NCBI GenBank assembly: GCA_019428955.1
Contig: JAHYJF010000021.1
Location: 1-22,814 of the forward strand
Source of the DNA: Burkholderiaceae bacterium
Lineage (GTDB): Bacteria > Pseudomonadota > Gammaproteobacteria > Burkholderiales > Burkholderiaceae_E
Direction: 5' to 3'
Length of the DNA stretch: 22,814 nt
Under the pieces are notes generated by a model. The model was not told the DNA's origin. It ran no database searches and worked only from the letters and a program-made list of their open reading frames with translations. The translations under genes and the position numbers were made by a program. This document shows, in pieces, positions 1-8,028 of this stretch (positions within the stretch are counted from its first letter, which is position 1; every line of letters starts with the position of its first letter).

Positions 1-19
1 CGGCGAGAGCCGGCTGTTT

Positions 20-1666
20 CTATTTCTCCAGCAGCCGCCAGCGATTGTCGCGTAGTGCTACCCGACCATTCTCGGACAGTTTCTCGAGGTGCGCCAGCAG
101 TGAGCGTTGGGCAAGCTGGTGCAGCGCGACTGGTACGTCGCTGTAGGCGCGCGTTACAAGTTGTGTGATTTCGCATGGCCCGGTCTCGGCCAGCGCACGG
201 ATCACTTTCGCTTCGCGTCCGAGTCGGTGCGCGATCAGGGCGCGGATCGCCTGCGCCGGTTCGCCTATGACCCAACCATGAGCGGGAAGAATGAATTTTG
301 TCGGCAACTCGAGTAGCCGCTGGAGTGAGGCAAGGTAGTCATTCATGTTTCCGTCAGGCGGGTCGATGACAACAGTCGAACCATTGATGATGTGGTCGCC
401 GGAGAAGAGCAGGTGATCCTCTTCCAGCATCAGGCAGATGTGTCCCGAGGCGTGCCCCGGGGTGTGCAGGGCGCGTAATGTCGAGTCGCCAATGCGCAGG
501 CAATCGCCGTCGTGGAGTTTGTTCTCAGGAAAGAAATTACGGTCGAAGTGCTGCCCTGCGCCGGGCAGGCCGTGGATGACGCCACCGCTGCTTGCCTGCA
601 GCCGCGGGGCAGCCGGCCAATGATCAGGGTGGTCGTGGGTGCACACGATGTAGCGCAGCCGATCGCCCACCAAAGCGGCAATCCGGGCCACGTGTTCGGG
701 GTCATCCGGACCGGGATCGATTACGGCGAAGCCGGCGTCATGATCACCGACGATGTAGCTGTTGGTGCCGGGGCCAGTCATCATTCCCGGGTTTGGCGCC
801 GTCAGGCGCCAGACGTGCCGCAGCAGGGGAACCGGTCTTTCGTATTGCCAGTCCAGCGCATGACTTCCGCCGCCATCCGGGGCTACCAGTTCAAGCTCGC
901 CGAAAGGCGGGTCGCTCTCCGCAAACCGTGCCTCGGCGCCCTTGAGCGTTCCCGCACGGGGGCACGATGCTGGCTCTGTCGGTCCGTCTGCCAATGTTGC
1001 CAGGATGGCATTGACGGTGCGATATTCGGCCAACCCGTGCAAGGTGCGTACCGTCGGAAAGATCATCGCGAAATCGCGCCGGGAATGACGCTCGAGCGCT
1101 TCGCGCGGCGAAATCCACACTGGCTCGAACTGTTCGGTCTCGTCGGCCAGCGGCTCCTGTCCCTCCGGCATCCTGGCGACGAAGAAGTGGGTGTCAAAGC
1201 GTCGCGGCAAGTCGCGGTCGGTGATCCAGCGCCGCAGGTGCCATACCTGGTCGATTGCCAGGCGATAGCCGGCCGCGGCCAGCTGGCTGGTGATGCCGGC
1301 ATTGGGATCGCGTTCGAGTCGGTCGAGATCCTGTTGGGTAACCATGCGACCGCTGGAATCGTAGGCCAGCAATATCCCCAGCTCCTCGAATGCCTCGCGC
1401 AGCGCGGCGACCGAAAATGCCTGCGTGTCGAGGTCCTGTCCGGGGCGCGCCGCTACCACCCGTAAGGTCTCGGGCGAGCTGTCTGCGGGGTCGAGCGTGC
1501 CACCGGGGAATACAAATACGCCGGGGGCGAAGCTGGCCGTCAGCGATCGCCTGGTCATGAGCACTTCCGGACCGGTATCTGCATCGCGTAGCAGCATAAT
1601 CGTTGCTGCCGGTCGGGCGGATGGCGGCTCTCGCCAAGCGTGGAGCTGTTTGTGTGGACGGGGCAT
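20..1666 (-). CDS. NUDIX hydrolase / metallo-beta-lactamase-fold hydrolase fusion
   Basis: This 548-residue protein joins two hydrolase domains. Residues about 20-215 form a NUDIX domain: FPGG at 53-56 and REAFEELGI at 90-98 match the NUDIX box, with an insertion of roughly 30 residues between the two halves, as in NUDT19-like CoA diphosphatases. Residues about 285-470 form a metallo-beta-lactamase fold of the LACTB2 type: the metal motif THDHPDH lies at 343-349, HTPGH at 401-405, SGDH at 422-425 and PAHGW at 461-465. The tail (475-548) looks like the winged-helix end common in LACTB2-like proteins. Both active sites look intact. It follows a crotonase by 44 bases and is probably the last gene of the 4729-20 cluster. 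ATG at 1666 is used; no strong ribosome site precedes it. A role in hydrolysing CoA or acyl-CoA derivatives is inferred from family and context. Confidence 0.88.
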   Translation of the reverse strand: MPRPHKQLHAWREPPSARPAATIMLLRDADTGPEVLMTRRSLTASFAPGVFVFPGGTLDPADSSPETLRVVAARPGQDLDTQAFSVAALREAFEELGILLAYDSSGRMVTQQDLDRLERDPNAGITSQLAAAGYRLAIDQVWHLRRWITDRDLPRRFDTHFFVARMPEGQEPLADETEQFEPVWISPREALERHSRRDFAMIFPTVRTLHGLAEYRTVNAILATLADGPTEPASCPRAGTLKGAEARFAESDPPFGELELVAPDGGGSHALDWQYERPVPLLRHVWRLTAPNPGMMTGPGTNSYIVGDHDAGFAVIDPGPDDPEHVARIAALVGDRLRYIVCTHDHPDHWPAAPRLQASSGGVIHGLPGAGQHFDRNFFPENKLHDGDCLRIGDSTLRALHTPGHASGHICLMLEEDHLLFSGDHIINGSTVVIDPPDGNMNDYLASLQRLLELPTKFILPAHGWVIGEPAQAIRALIAHRLGREAKVIRALAETGPCEITQLVTRAYSDVPVALHQLAQRSLLAHLEKLSENGRVALRDNRWRLLEK

Positions 1667-1710
1667 TGTGACGCCGGATAGTGGTTTCAGGAGTTGGGTC
1701 CAGTATGATC

Positions 1711-2517
1711 CTATTGCGGCGGGGGAATGGAGTCCTTGGTGCGTTCCGGGGCGGCGCCGTGGCGACCGACCCCTGAACGAAAGCGCTGCGCGCCAAGCGC
1801 CGCTTCTCCCGTGCTCAGGGTAGCTTGTCCCAAGACGAATTCGTTGGCAAGCGCTTCCTCGAGGTCCATCCCGAACTGCTCGTACGCCGAGCGCCGATCG
1901 CTGCGCAGGCAGTGCTGTGGCATCTTTGCCAGCTCGTGGGCCAGTGCGATCGCCGCAGCGCGTCCCTGACCGTCTTCCACCACGCGGTTAGCCAAACCGA
2001 AGGACAGCGACTCCGCGGCATCGACGGCGCGCCCGGTGAGAATCAGGTCCAGCGCGCGCGACAGTCCAATCAGGCGCGGCAGCCGTACCGTGCCGCCGTC
2101 GATCAGTGGCACTCCGAAGCGGCGGCAGAATACTCCCATTACCGCCGAACGCTCCACGATGCGCAGATCGCACCAGAGCGCAAGTTCCAAGCCTCCTGCC
2201 ACCGCGAACCCGCACACCGCAGCGATCACCGGCTTGGACAGCAGCATGCGCGACGGACCCATTGGCGCGCTGCCCGTTGCCTCGAGCCGATTGCGCCGGA
2301 CTTCATCGCCGAAGGCCTGGAGGTCGGCTCCGGCGCAAAAATGACCATTGGCTCCGTGGAGTACCGCCACTTTGCTTCGATCATCGCGGTCGAACTCTGC
2401 AAAGGCCTTTGCCAATGCTTCAGCGGTCTGCCGATCAACGGCATTTCGTACGTCCGGTCGGGACAAGGTCACGATCGCGACCGCGCCGTCGTGCTCCACC
2501 CTTACGCCGGGGGACAT
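1711..2517 (-). CDS. Enoyl-CoA hydratase/isomerase family protein (crotonase), atypical active site
   Basis: A 268-residue crotonase-fold protein. CAGADL (61-66) and the glycine-rich AVAGGLELALWCD stretch (105-117) form the oxyanion-hole region that binds the acyl-CoA thioester. E111 matches the first catalytic glutamate of enoyl-CoA hydratases. The second glutamate is absent: where hydratases carry PE before the conserved glycine loop, this protein has CRRFGVPLIDGG (131-142). It may therefore be an isomerase, hydrolase or other crotonase rather than a true hydratase. I chose ATG at 2517, ten bases after the stop of the upstream dehydrogenase. A TTG at 2538 would overlap that gene by 11 bases and add seven residues. 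A GAG element lies nine bases before the ATG. It is probably co-transcribed with the flanking minus-strand genes. Confidence 0.85.
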   Translation of the reverse strand: MSPGVRVEHDGAVAIVTLSRPDVRNAVDRQTAEALAKAFAEFDRDDRSKVAVLHGANGHFCAGADLQAFGDEVRRNRLEATGSAPMGPSRMLLSKPVIAAVCGFAVAGGLELALWCDLRIVERSAVMGVFCRRFGVPLIDGGTVRLPRLIGLSRALDLILTGRAVDAAESLSFGLANRVVEDGQGRAAAIALAHELAKMPQHCLRSDRRSAYEQFGMDLEEALANEFVLGQATLSTGEAALGAQRFRSGVGRHGAAPERTKDSIPPPQ

Positions 2518-2527
2518 TACGCGCGGC

Positions 2528-4729
2528 TCACAGTTCAAGGTCTTGCTCCGCGCGCTTCAGCACCCAGTCGGGCGGTGCGAAACGCTCACCGTAGAGCTTC
2601 GCCAGTTCATTGGCCCGGGCCACGAAACGTCGGACGCCGACGTGATTCACGAACTGTACCGTCCCCCCGGTCCAGGCCGGAAATCCCCAGCCGAAGATCG
2701 ACCCGATGTTGGCATCGCGGTGGGACTCGACCACGCCTTCCTGCAGGCAACGCAAGGTCTCGACCGCCTGGGCATAGAGCAGCCGGTCGTGGACGTCTGC
2801 CGTCGTCACGCACTGCTCCTCATTGACAAAAAATTCCAGTCCTTTCCAGAGCGATTTCCTGGCGTCGGCCGGATATTCGTAGAAGCCGGCTCCGTGGGCG
2901 CGGCCCGAGCGCTGAAACTCGTGAACCATCCTTTCAAGCACCGCGATTGCGGCCGGTGGAACCCGGCGACTTGTACCGCCAGCCGGCGGCACGACCCCGC
3001 CGCCGTCAGTTGAGTCGATGCCGGCAGCCGGTGCGCCCTCTCGGGCCAGGTCTGCGAGTTCCTGGTGGAGCACGTCATCGGCAAGTTTCAGCGATACCTC
3101 GTCGAGCACCGCCAATGGGCCGGTGGGCATTCCTGCCTGCTCACCAATGTTCTCGATCAGCGCCGCCGGGACACCCTCGCCGAGCAGCGCCATCCCTTCG
3201 TTGACGTAGGTGCCAAACACTCGGCTGGTATAGAAACCGCGGGCGTCATTGACGACGATGGGAATCTTGCCGATCTGAAGCACGAAGTCATAGGCCTGGG
3301 CCAGCGTCTGCTCAGAAGTCTGCTGGCCCTTGATGATTTCCACCAATTGCATCCGATCGACCGGTGAGAAGAAGTGCAACCCGATGAATTGTCCTGGGCG
3401 CTTGCTTGACTTCGCCAGACCAGTGATCGGCAGGGTTGAGGTGTTCGAGGCGAGTACAGCGTTGACTGGCATTGCCGATTCAACGGCGGCGATGACCTGC
3501 GCCTTTAGCTCCCGGTTCTCGAACACCGCCTCGATTGCCAGTTGGCAGTCAACAAAACCGGCAAAGTCAGCCGTCGGTGTGATGCGCGCCAGAGTTGCCG
3601 ATACCTTATCGGGGTTGGTCTTACTCTTGGCCAGGCGCTTGCTGAGCAGATTTTCCGAATATTGCTTGCCGTGCTCGGCTCTTTCCATTGAAGTATCAGC
3701 GAGCAGGCAGTTGACGCCGCGCGAGGCGCATGCCCAGGCGATGCCGGCACCCATCATCCCGGCGCCCGCGATCCCGACCTTGGTGACTTTGCTCCGCCCG
3801 ATCAGCGGCGGTCGTCCAGCGCCAGCCTTGATCTCGTTCAATTGGAAGAAGAACGCGCCAATCATGTTCTTGGCTACCTGGCCGCTGGCGACCCTCGTCA
3901 TGTAACGCGACTCGACCCTCAGTGCAGTGTCGAAATCAACCTGAGCGCCTTCGACGGCGGCGGCCAGGATTGCAGCCGGCGCAGGGTAGTTGCCGTGAAT
4001 CCTTTGCGCCAGCATTGCCGCCGCCACCGGCAACATTGCGGCGACCGCGGGACTCGAAGGGGAGCCGCCCGGTATGCGGGCCTTGGGAACGTCCCAAGCT
4101 TGCACCGCATCGGGGGTAACAGCAATCCATGCCCGCGCCTGCGCCATCATGTCGGGCACGTGGCTGGCAAGGGAATCGATGAATCCTGCGGCAAGCGCCT
4201 CGGACGGATTTAGTCGCTTGCCTTCCATGAGATAAGGCAGGGCGGTTTGCAGTCCGAGCATTCGTACCGAACGCACAATACCGCCGCAACCGGGCAGCAA
4301 CCCAAGGGTCACCTCCGGGAAGCCGATCTGTACTCTTGGCGAATCGAGGCAGATTCGCCGGTGGCAGGCCAAAGCCAGTTCCAATCCCCCGCCCAGCGCG
4401 CTGCCATTGATTGCGGCAACGACCGGTCGCCCGAGCTTCTCCAGGCGTCGCAAGTTGGCCTTGATAGCCTCGATCTCGGCGAAGAACGGCGCCGCGGTAG
4501 CTGGCGTGACAGTGATCAGCGCGCGCAGATCACCGCCGGCAAAGAACGTTGCTTTCGCTGACGTGATGATTACCCCGGCAAGGTCGTCGCGTTCCGCCTC
4601 GAGCCGATCGAGGGCTTCGCTGAGATCCTTCTGGAATGCGGCGTTCAGGGTATTGACTGGCTCGTCAGGTGCGTCAATCAGCAGCGTAACGATCGAGTCA
4701 TGGTCCTTTTGGTACGAGATGCCGGACAT
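2528..4729 (-). CDS. Bifunctional enoyl-CoA hydratase / 3-hydroxyacyl-CoA dehydrogenase (FadB/FadJ-like)
   Basis: A 733-residue multifunctional beta-oxidation enzyme that hydrates trans-2-enoyl-CoA and oxidises the 3-hydroxyacyl-CoA with NAD. Residues about 1-200 are a crotonase domain with FFAGGDL (62-68) and both catalytic glutamates, E117 in GGGLEL and E139 in FPEVTLG, at the same numbers as the classical FadB pair. The NAD-binding Rossmann fold starts near 316 with GAGMMG (322-327). The catalytic histidine-glutamate pair is H452 (LHFFSP) and E464. C-terminal dehydrogenase domains follow to 733. A Gly/Pro-rich stretch at about 565-592 looks like a loop insertion. ATG at 4729 is preceded by AGGAGA (4739-4734). 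A TATGAT at 4770-4765 on this strand could be a -10 box, but no convincing -35 accompanies it. It is the first gene of the minus-strand cluster. Confidence 0.93.
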   Translation of the reverse strand: MSGISYQKDHDSIVTLLIDAPDEPVNTLNAAFQKDLSEALDRLEAERDDLAGVIITSAKATFFAGGDLRALITVTPATAAPFFAEIEAIKANLRRLEKLGRPVVAAINGSALGGGLELALACHRRICLDSPRVQIGFPEVTLGLLPGCGGIVRSVRMLGLQTALPYLMEGKRLNPSEALAAGFIDSLASHVPDMMAQARAWIAVTPDAVQAWDVPKARIPGGSPSSPAVAAMLPVAAAMLAQRIHGNYPAPAAILAAAVEGAQVDFDTALRVESRYMTRVASGQVAKNMIGAFFFQLNEIKAGAGRPPLIGRSKVTKVGIAGAGMMGAGIAWACASRGVNCLLADTSMERAEHGKQYSENLLSKRLAKSKTNPDKVSATLARITPTADFAGFVDCQLAIEAVFENRELKAQVIAAVESAMPVNAVLASNTSTLPITGLAKSSKRPGQFIGLHFFSPVDRMQLVEIIKGQQTSEQTLAQAYDFVLQIGKIPIVVNDARGFYTSRVFGTYVNEGMALLGEGVPAALIENIGEQAGMPTGPLAVLDEVSLKLADDVLHQELADLAREGAPAAGIDSTDGGGVVPPAGGTSRRVPPAAIAVLERMVHEFQRSGRAHGAGFYEYPADARKSLWKGLEFFVNEEQCVTTADVHDRLLYAQAVETLRCLQEGVVESHRDANIGSIFGWGFPAWTGGTVQFVNHVGVRRFVARANELAKLYGERFAPPDWVLKRAEQDLEL

Positions 4730-4821
4730 GGGGTCTCCTGGAGAGCGAAAAAGTAGTCTGCTAGATCATAAGCGAAGCGTCTCTGGCCGCGTGGCGTTTC
4801 CGAAAGATCAATCAAACCACG

Positions 4822-6693
4822 TCAATTCAGATGTGCGGCGGAAGCGAGCGATGACTTGATGGCCATTGTCAGCTCTGCGCGCAGCGTCTCTGGCGCGATC
4901 GGCTTCGGCAGGAAGCGCACTGCCTCCATGCCCTTGATCAGGTTGCGGTCGAACGAATATTCGCCGCTTGTGATCAGCGCCGCCACCAGGTGGGGCTGGG
5001 TTTCGCGCACCAGTCCTATCACATCAATCCCATTCTTCTCGCCAGGTAGCTGGAAGTCGGAAATGACGACGTCGAGCAGGCGCTCGCAACTTCGCGCAAT
5101 CTCCAGCGCTTCGTCGCAGTTCTCGGCGACTTCGACCACCGCACCCCAGGAGATCAGCTGATCCGACAACGCGTTGCGCAGTGAATCGTCGTCCTCGACG
5201 ATCAATACCATGCTGCCCACCAGAATTTCTCCGTCTTCACCGGCGGATGGTTCGCTCGCGGGTCTTGTCAGTACAGTCTGGGTGCCGGCGGTCGCTCGAG
5301 GCAAATAGACGCTGAAATGGGTCCCTTTGCCGGGCATTGAATACATGGCTAGAGAGTGGCCAGGCAGGCGTGCGATTGTCGACCTCACCATCGATAGACC
5401 CAGGCCATACCCATGGGTGCTCTTGCGTGCTGGATTGCCGACCTGGTAGTACTCGTTAAACACGCGGTCCTGATGTTCGCTGGGAATTCCGATTCCGTTG
5501 TCCCGGACGTCAATGCGCAGGCCATTGGCGGTTTGAATCGCGCCCACATGTGCCCAGCACCCCCGTCGGCGATCGTGGTTCGCGAACTTGATTGCATTGC
5601 TTAGAAGGTTAGACAGCACTTCGTGGAGCCGTTCCGGATTTGATGTCACCATCAATACGCCGGGCGCTAGATCCTGGAACCTCAGTTCAATGCTGGCAGC
5701 GGTCGCGGCGGGGGCAAAGATAGTGCGCAGCCCCGCAAACACGTTGGCGAGGTCAACCTCTGATACCGGGAACCCAGCGCCTAGGGTCTGGGCCCTGGAA
5801 ATCTCCAGAATTCGGCTGAGATTCCCCTCCATCGCTCCGACACAAGTCTGCATGTGGTCGGCACATCGCACGATTTCAGCTGTTTCAGGATAATTCGCTT
5901 CGGCCCTCAGCATGTTGACGTAGAGGGAAAGGCTGCTTAGCGGCTGTCGCAGGTCATGACTGACCGAGGCAAGCACCAGTGATTTGGCCTCGCTCAGTTC
6001 CTGGTTGTGTTTGGCTTGAGTCGCAATCTTGGCGTTAGCCTGCTCAAGCTCCAGTGCGTGCGCGAAGACTGCGCGTTCGCGGCGTTCGGTCTGCATGCAA
6101 AGGATGATGCCAACGGCGTGAGCGACGATCGCGTAGAGGGTGATGGACAGCGCGGCCACGCGATCGCTGGTGACCCAACTATGAACGACCACGAATATGC
6201 TCGGGAGAATCAGGGCTGGCGCTACAAATTGCACGGGTAGTCGCTGGAATCCATAACTTACCCAAAGAACTAACACCATCGCAAGGGACACTCGTCCAAG
6301 ACCAACGTTCTGTCCCAATTCCTGATTGTTGGTGAGAACAGCCAACAGGATGACTATTGCTCCGCTCATCGTCATCACGGACAGCACAGCCGGCACGTAG
6401 AAACGAAGAACCCAATCCTCTCGGTAACGGAACAACCAAGCCGTTGCTAGCAGAACCATAGCGAAAGAAAAGCGAAGTGTTTGCTTTTCTGTATCTAAGC
6501 CGATCGGGTCACCACTTAAGGCGACCACCAGCAAGAAAATGAGTACTGAAGCAGCTCCTAACACGAACGCAGTAAATGCGAACTGAAGCCCCATCTTTCT
6601 GTATTCGCTCAGAAAGGCCGTCTCAGTCGCTGGGTCTGAGAAGCTTCTCGGTGGCGTTAGAAGTACTCCGATACTGGACTTGGTTTCGCTCAC
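4822..6693 (-). CDS. Membrane hybrid histidine kinase with C-terminal receiver domain
   Basis: A 623-residue sensor kinase of the inner membrane. Six hydrophobic segments lie between about 36 and 200 (36-60, 72-89, 97-120, 132-149, 153-173, 178-199); no periplasmic sensor domain is visible, so sensing may occur in or near the membrane. A short coiled coil (205-240) leads to the H-box SVSHDLRQPL with H246 as phosphorylation site. The ATPase domain has N366 in its N-box, DNGIGIP (398-404) and GYGLGL (428-433). A receiver domain (about 495-615) has acidic D501/D502, phospho-acceptor D546, T575 and K597. No DNA-binding or other output domain is present and no response regulator lies next to it, so the downstream partner is unknown. 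The start is GTG at 6693 with only a weak purine-rich site before it; ATG at residue 34 would cut into the first membrane segment. Confidence 0.9.
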   Translation of the reverse strand: MSETKSSIGVLLTPPRSFSDPATETAFLSEYRKMGLQFAFTAFVLGAASVLIFLLVVALSGDPIGLDTEKQTLRFSFAMVLLATAWLFRYREDWVLRFYVPAVLSVMTMSGAIVILLAVLTNNQELGQNVGLGRVSLAMVLVLWVSYGFQRLPVQFVAPALILPSIFVVVHSWVTSDRVAALSITLYAIVAHAVGIILCMQTERRERAVFAHALELEQANAKIATQAKHNQELSEAKSLVLASVSHDLRQPLSSLSLYVNMLRAEANYPETAEIVRCADHMQTCVGAMEGNLSRILEISRAQTLGAGFPVSEVDLANVFAGLRTIFAPAATAASIELRFQDLAPGVLMVTSNPERLHEVLSNLLSNAIKFANHDRRRGCWAHVGAIQTANGLRIDVRDNGIGIPSEHQDRVFNEYYQVGNPARKSTHGYGLGLSMVRSTIARLPGHSLAMYSMPGKGTHFSVYLPRATAGTQTVLTRPASEPSAGEDGEILVGSMVLIVEDDDSLRNALSDQLISWGAVVEVAENCDEALEIARSCERLLDVVISDFQLPGEKNGIDVIGLVRETQPHLVAALITSGEYSFDRNLIKGMEAVRFLPKPIAPETLRAELTMAIKSSLASAAHLN

Positions 6694-7091
6694 GATGATT
6701 TCTTCGTCGCGAGGCCGCGACCCGTAGAGCCATCATAGTAGCCACGGAGTATCACACAGATCAGTCAGCGCCCAGTAAGCCGTCCAGATATCTCGGTTCA
6801 AGTCCATCTTTCATTAGATATTGACCAGTTGTTGCATCGGGTCGTGGCAATTTCGCAACAAATCAATCCATTAGATGCTCTCGACTGAAGTGGATATGTC
6901 AGGATAAACAGCAGGTTGCGACAAAACCTTTACACTCTTAGTTAGGAATGCAGTTGCCGCCGGCCCAGCTATCACGCTGAATTCATAGCTGTAGTGGGGT
7001 GCGTGAAGCAAGCCTCATTTGCGCATTTGGTTTCTGCTTAGGCTTTACTGGGCAACGCGGTGCTGCCTAGCTAACGGGACAATTATCGATC
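6694..7091. other. Divergent intergenic region between histidine kinase and FeeM-like gene
   Basis: These 398 bases separate two divergent genes and should hold both promoters. The region is AT-richer than the surrounding genes and has no convincing reading frame. It contains an inverted repeat TTGTTGC/GCAACAA (6829-6835 and 6855-6861) and a related GCGACAA at 6918-6924. A weak plus-strand promoter could be TCGACT (6881-6886) with GATAAA (6903-6908), 16 bases apart, but each box is a poor match. No RNA gene, terminator or riboswitch was recognised. Confidence 0.5.
6829..6861. repeat. Inverted repeat, candidate operator
   Basis: Perfect 7-base arms TTGTTGC (6829-6835) and GCAACAA (6855-6861) are separated by 19 bases. 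Arm centres are 26 bases apart. It lies in the divergent promoter region of the kinase and FeeM-like genes, so a regulator-binding site is possible; a chance repeat of this size is also possible. Confidence 0.3.
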
Positions 7092-7922
7092 ATGAAGAGT
7101 GCTGGCGGCAAACAATGGTGGCCTCTTGGAGTTCCGGCTGGCCCAACTGAGCGTGCCCGGAGTAACGGTTCAACGTCTCGGGCGCGCGGAGACACAATAG
7201 TTGCCGCAGGAGCTAATAAGGGAACTCTTCTGCCCTTCCGTATCCAACTAGTTAGGAATGACAAGCAGTTGGACTCAGCGGTTCGTATCCGGCACGCTGT
7301 CTATCAACGGCATCTTCCTACTCTGGCAGAATTGCTCGCTGCTCCAGAGGACGCTGATAAACAAGAAAATACAATTGTTTTATTGGCGACATCAAAGGTC
7401 GACGCAACTCCATTAGGTACGATGAGGATTCACACAAATTCTGGCAAGTTGGTCGAATTTGAGCGTGAACTAGATCTGCCGGAGCGGTATATTGGCAAAA
7501 CGATCGCCCACGTTGCCAGACTTGCAGTAGCAAACGGCCCTCTTTCGGGATTGGTTAAGCTTTCTTTATTTAAGGCGCTTCACAGGTACTGCCTGGCGCT
7601 ACAAATTGATTTTATGATGGTGGCTGGTAAGCCTCCTATAGATCGGCAGTACGAGCGACTCGACTTTGAGGACGTCTTTAGCCAGGAAGCTTACGTTTCA
7701 ATAACTTCGTCTGGTGGAATTCCTGTTCGTGTAATGGCTTTTGAGCTTGCAACGGCCGAACAACGCTGGCGTGATGCGCAACATCCACTTTATACATTTA
7801 TGGTTCAGGAATTCCATCCCGATATCGAGATATTCCAGTCCGTAAGCAGTATGTGGTCGCAACCACGTCGGGTCCGGATTCCTCCTGCGCCGATTGAGCT
7901 TGCGGACTTCCTTGTCGTCTGA
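7092..7922 (+). CDS. FeeM-like N-acyl amino acid synthase (GNAT/autoinducer-synthase fold)
   Basis: A 276-residue protein whose residues about 48-225 resemble the catalytic core of FeeM-type N-acyl amino acid synthases, which transfer a fatty acyl group from acyl carrier protein to an amino acid and share a fold with LuxI-type homoserine lactone synthases. Visible support: an RIRHAVYQ helix (65-72), PLGTMRI strand (107-113), FERELDLPERY (123-133), VARLAV (141-146), a helix with KLSLFKALHRYC (156-167) and IDFMMVAG (172-179). The first 45 residues look disordered and may be an extension or a misplaced start; no later in-frame ATG precedes the domain. No strong ribosome site precedes ATG 7092. 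GC content is low (block 7561-7620 is 40%), unlike the flanking metabolic genes, which hints at acquisition. A PEP-CTERM/exosortase-associated acyltransferase is an alternative family. The product is unknown. Confidence 0.72.
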   Translation: MKSAGGKQWWPLGVPAGPTERARSNGSTSRARGDTIVAAGANKGTLLPFRIQLVRNDKQLDSAVRIRHAVYQRHLPTLAELLAAPEDADKQENTIVLLATSKVDATPLGTMRIHTNSGKLVEFERELDLPERYIGKTIAHVARLAVANGPLSGLVKLSLFKALHRYCLALQIDFMMVAGKPPIDRQYERLDFEDVFSQEAYVSITSSGGIPVRVMAFELATAEQRWRDAQHPLYTFMVQEFHPDIEIFQSVSSMWSQPRRVRIPPAPIELADFLVV

Positions 7923-8016
7923 CATCGGCCCTACCGCTTGGCATGACCGGGTAACCGTTGATCGGATTCCTCACCGCGAAAACAGGCCTTGTTGCTAATG
8001 TTCGATCAGCGACATT

Positions 8017-8028
8017 GGAGCGGCCTTG
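8017..8028 (+). promoter_or_regulatory. Ribosome binding site deciding a TTG start
   Basis: GGAG (8017-8020) lies five bases before TTG at 8026. This favours TTG as the start of the GGDEF/EAL gene over the in-frame ATG at 8110, which has no clear ribosome site and would leave too few residues before the first membrane helix. Confidence 0.6.

Noticed and set aside
1..19. Small GC hairpin (CGGC-GAGA-GCCG) just past the NUDIX/MBL stop.
   Set aside because: Only four paired bases are visible and the rest lies outside the window, so a terminator cannot be judged.
512..1465. Long plus-strand open frame (317 codons) opposite the NUDIX/MBL gene.
   Set aside because: It is a high-GC shadow frame: its translation has no recognisable domain, while the opposite strand carries complete catalytic motifs.
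6939..7260. Identical 12-mer TAGTTAGGAATG at 6939-6950 and 7249-7260, upstream of and inside the FeeM-like gene.
   Set aside because: Rough expectation for chance 12-mer pairs in a window this size is above ten, the second copy is inside coding sequence, and flanking bases do not extend the match.
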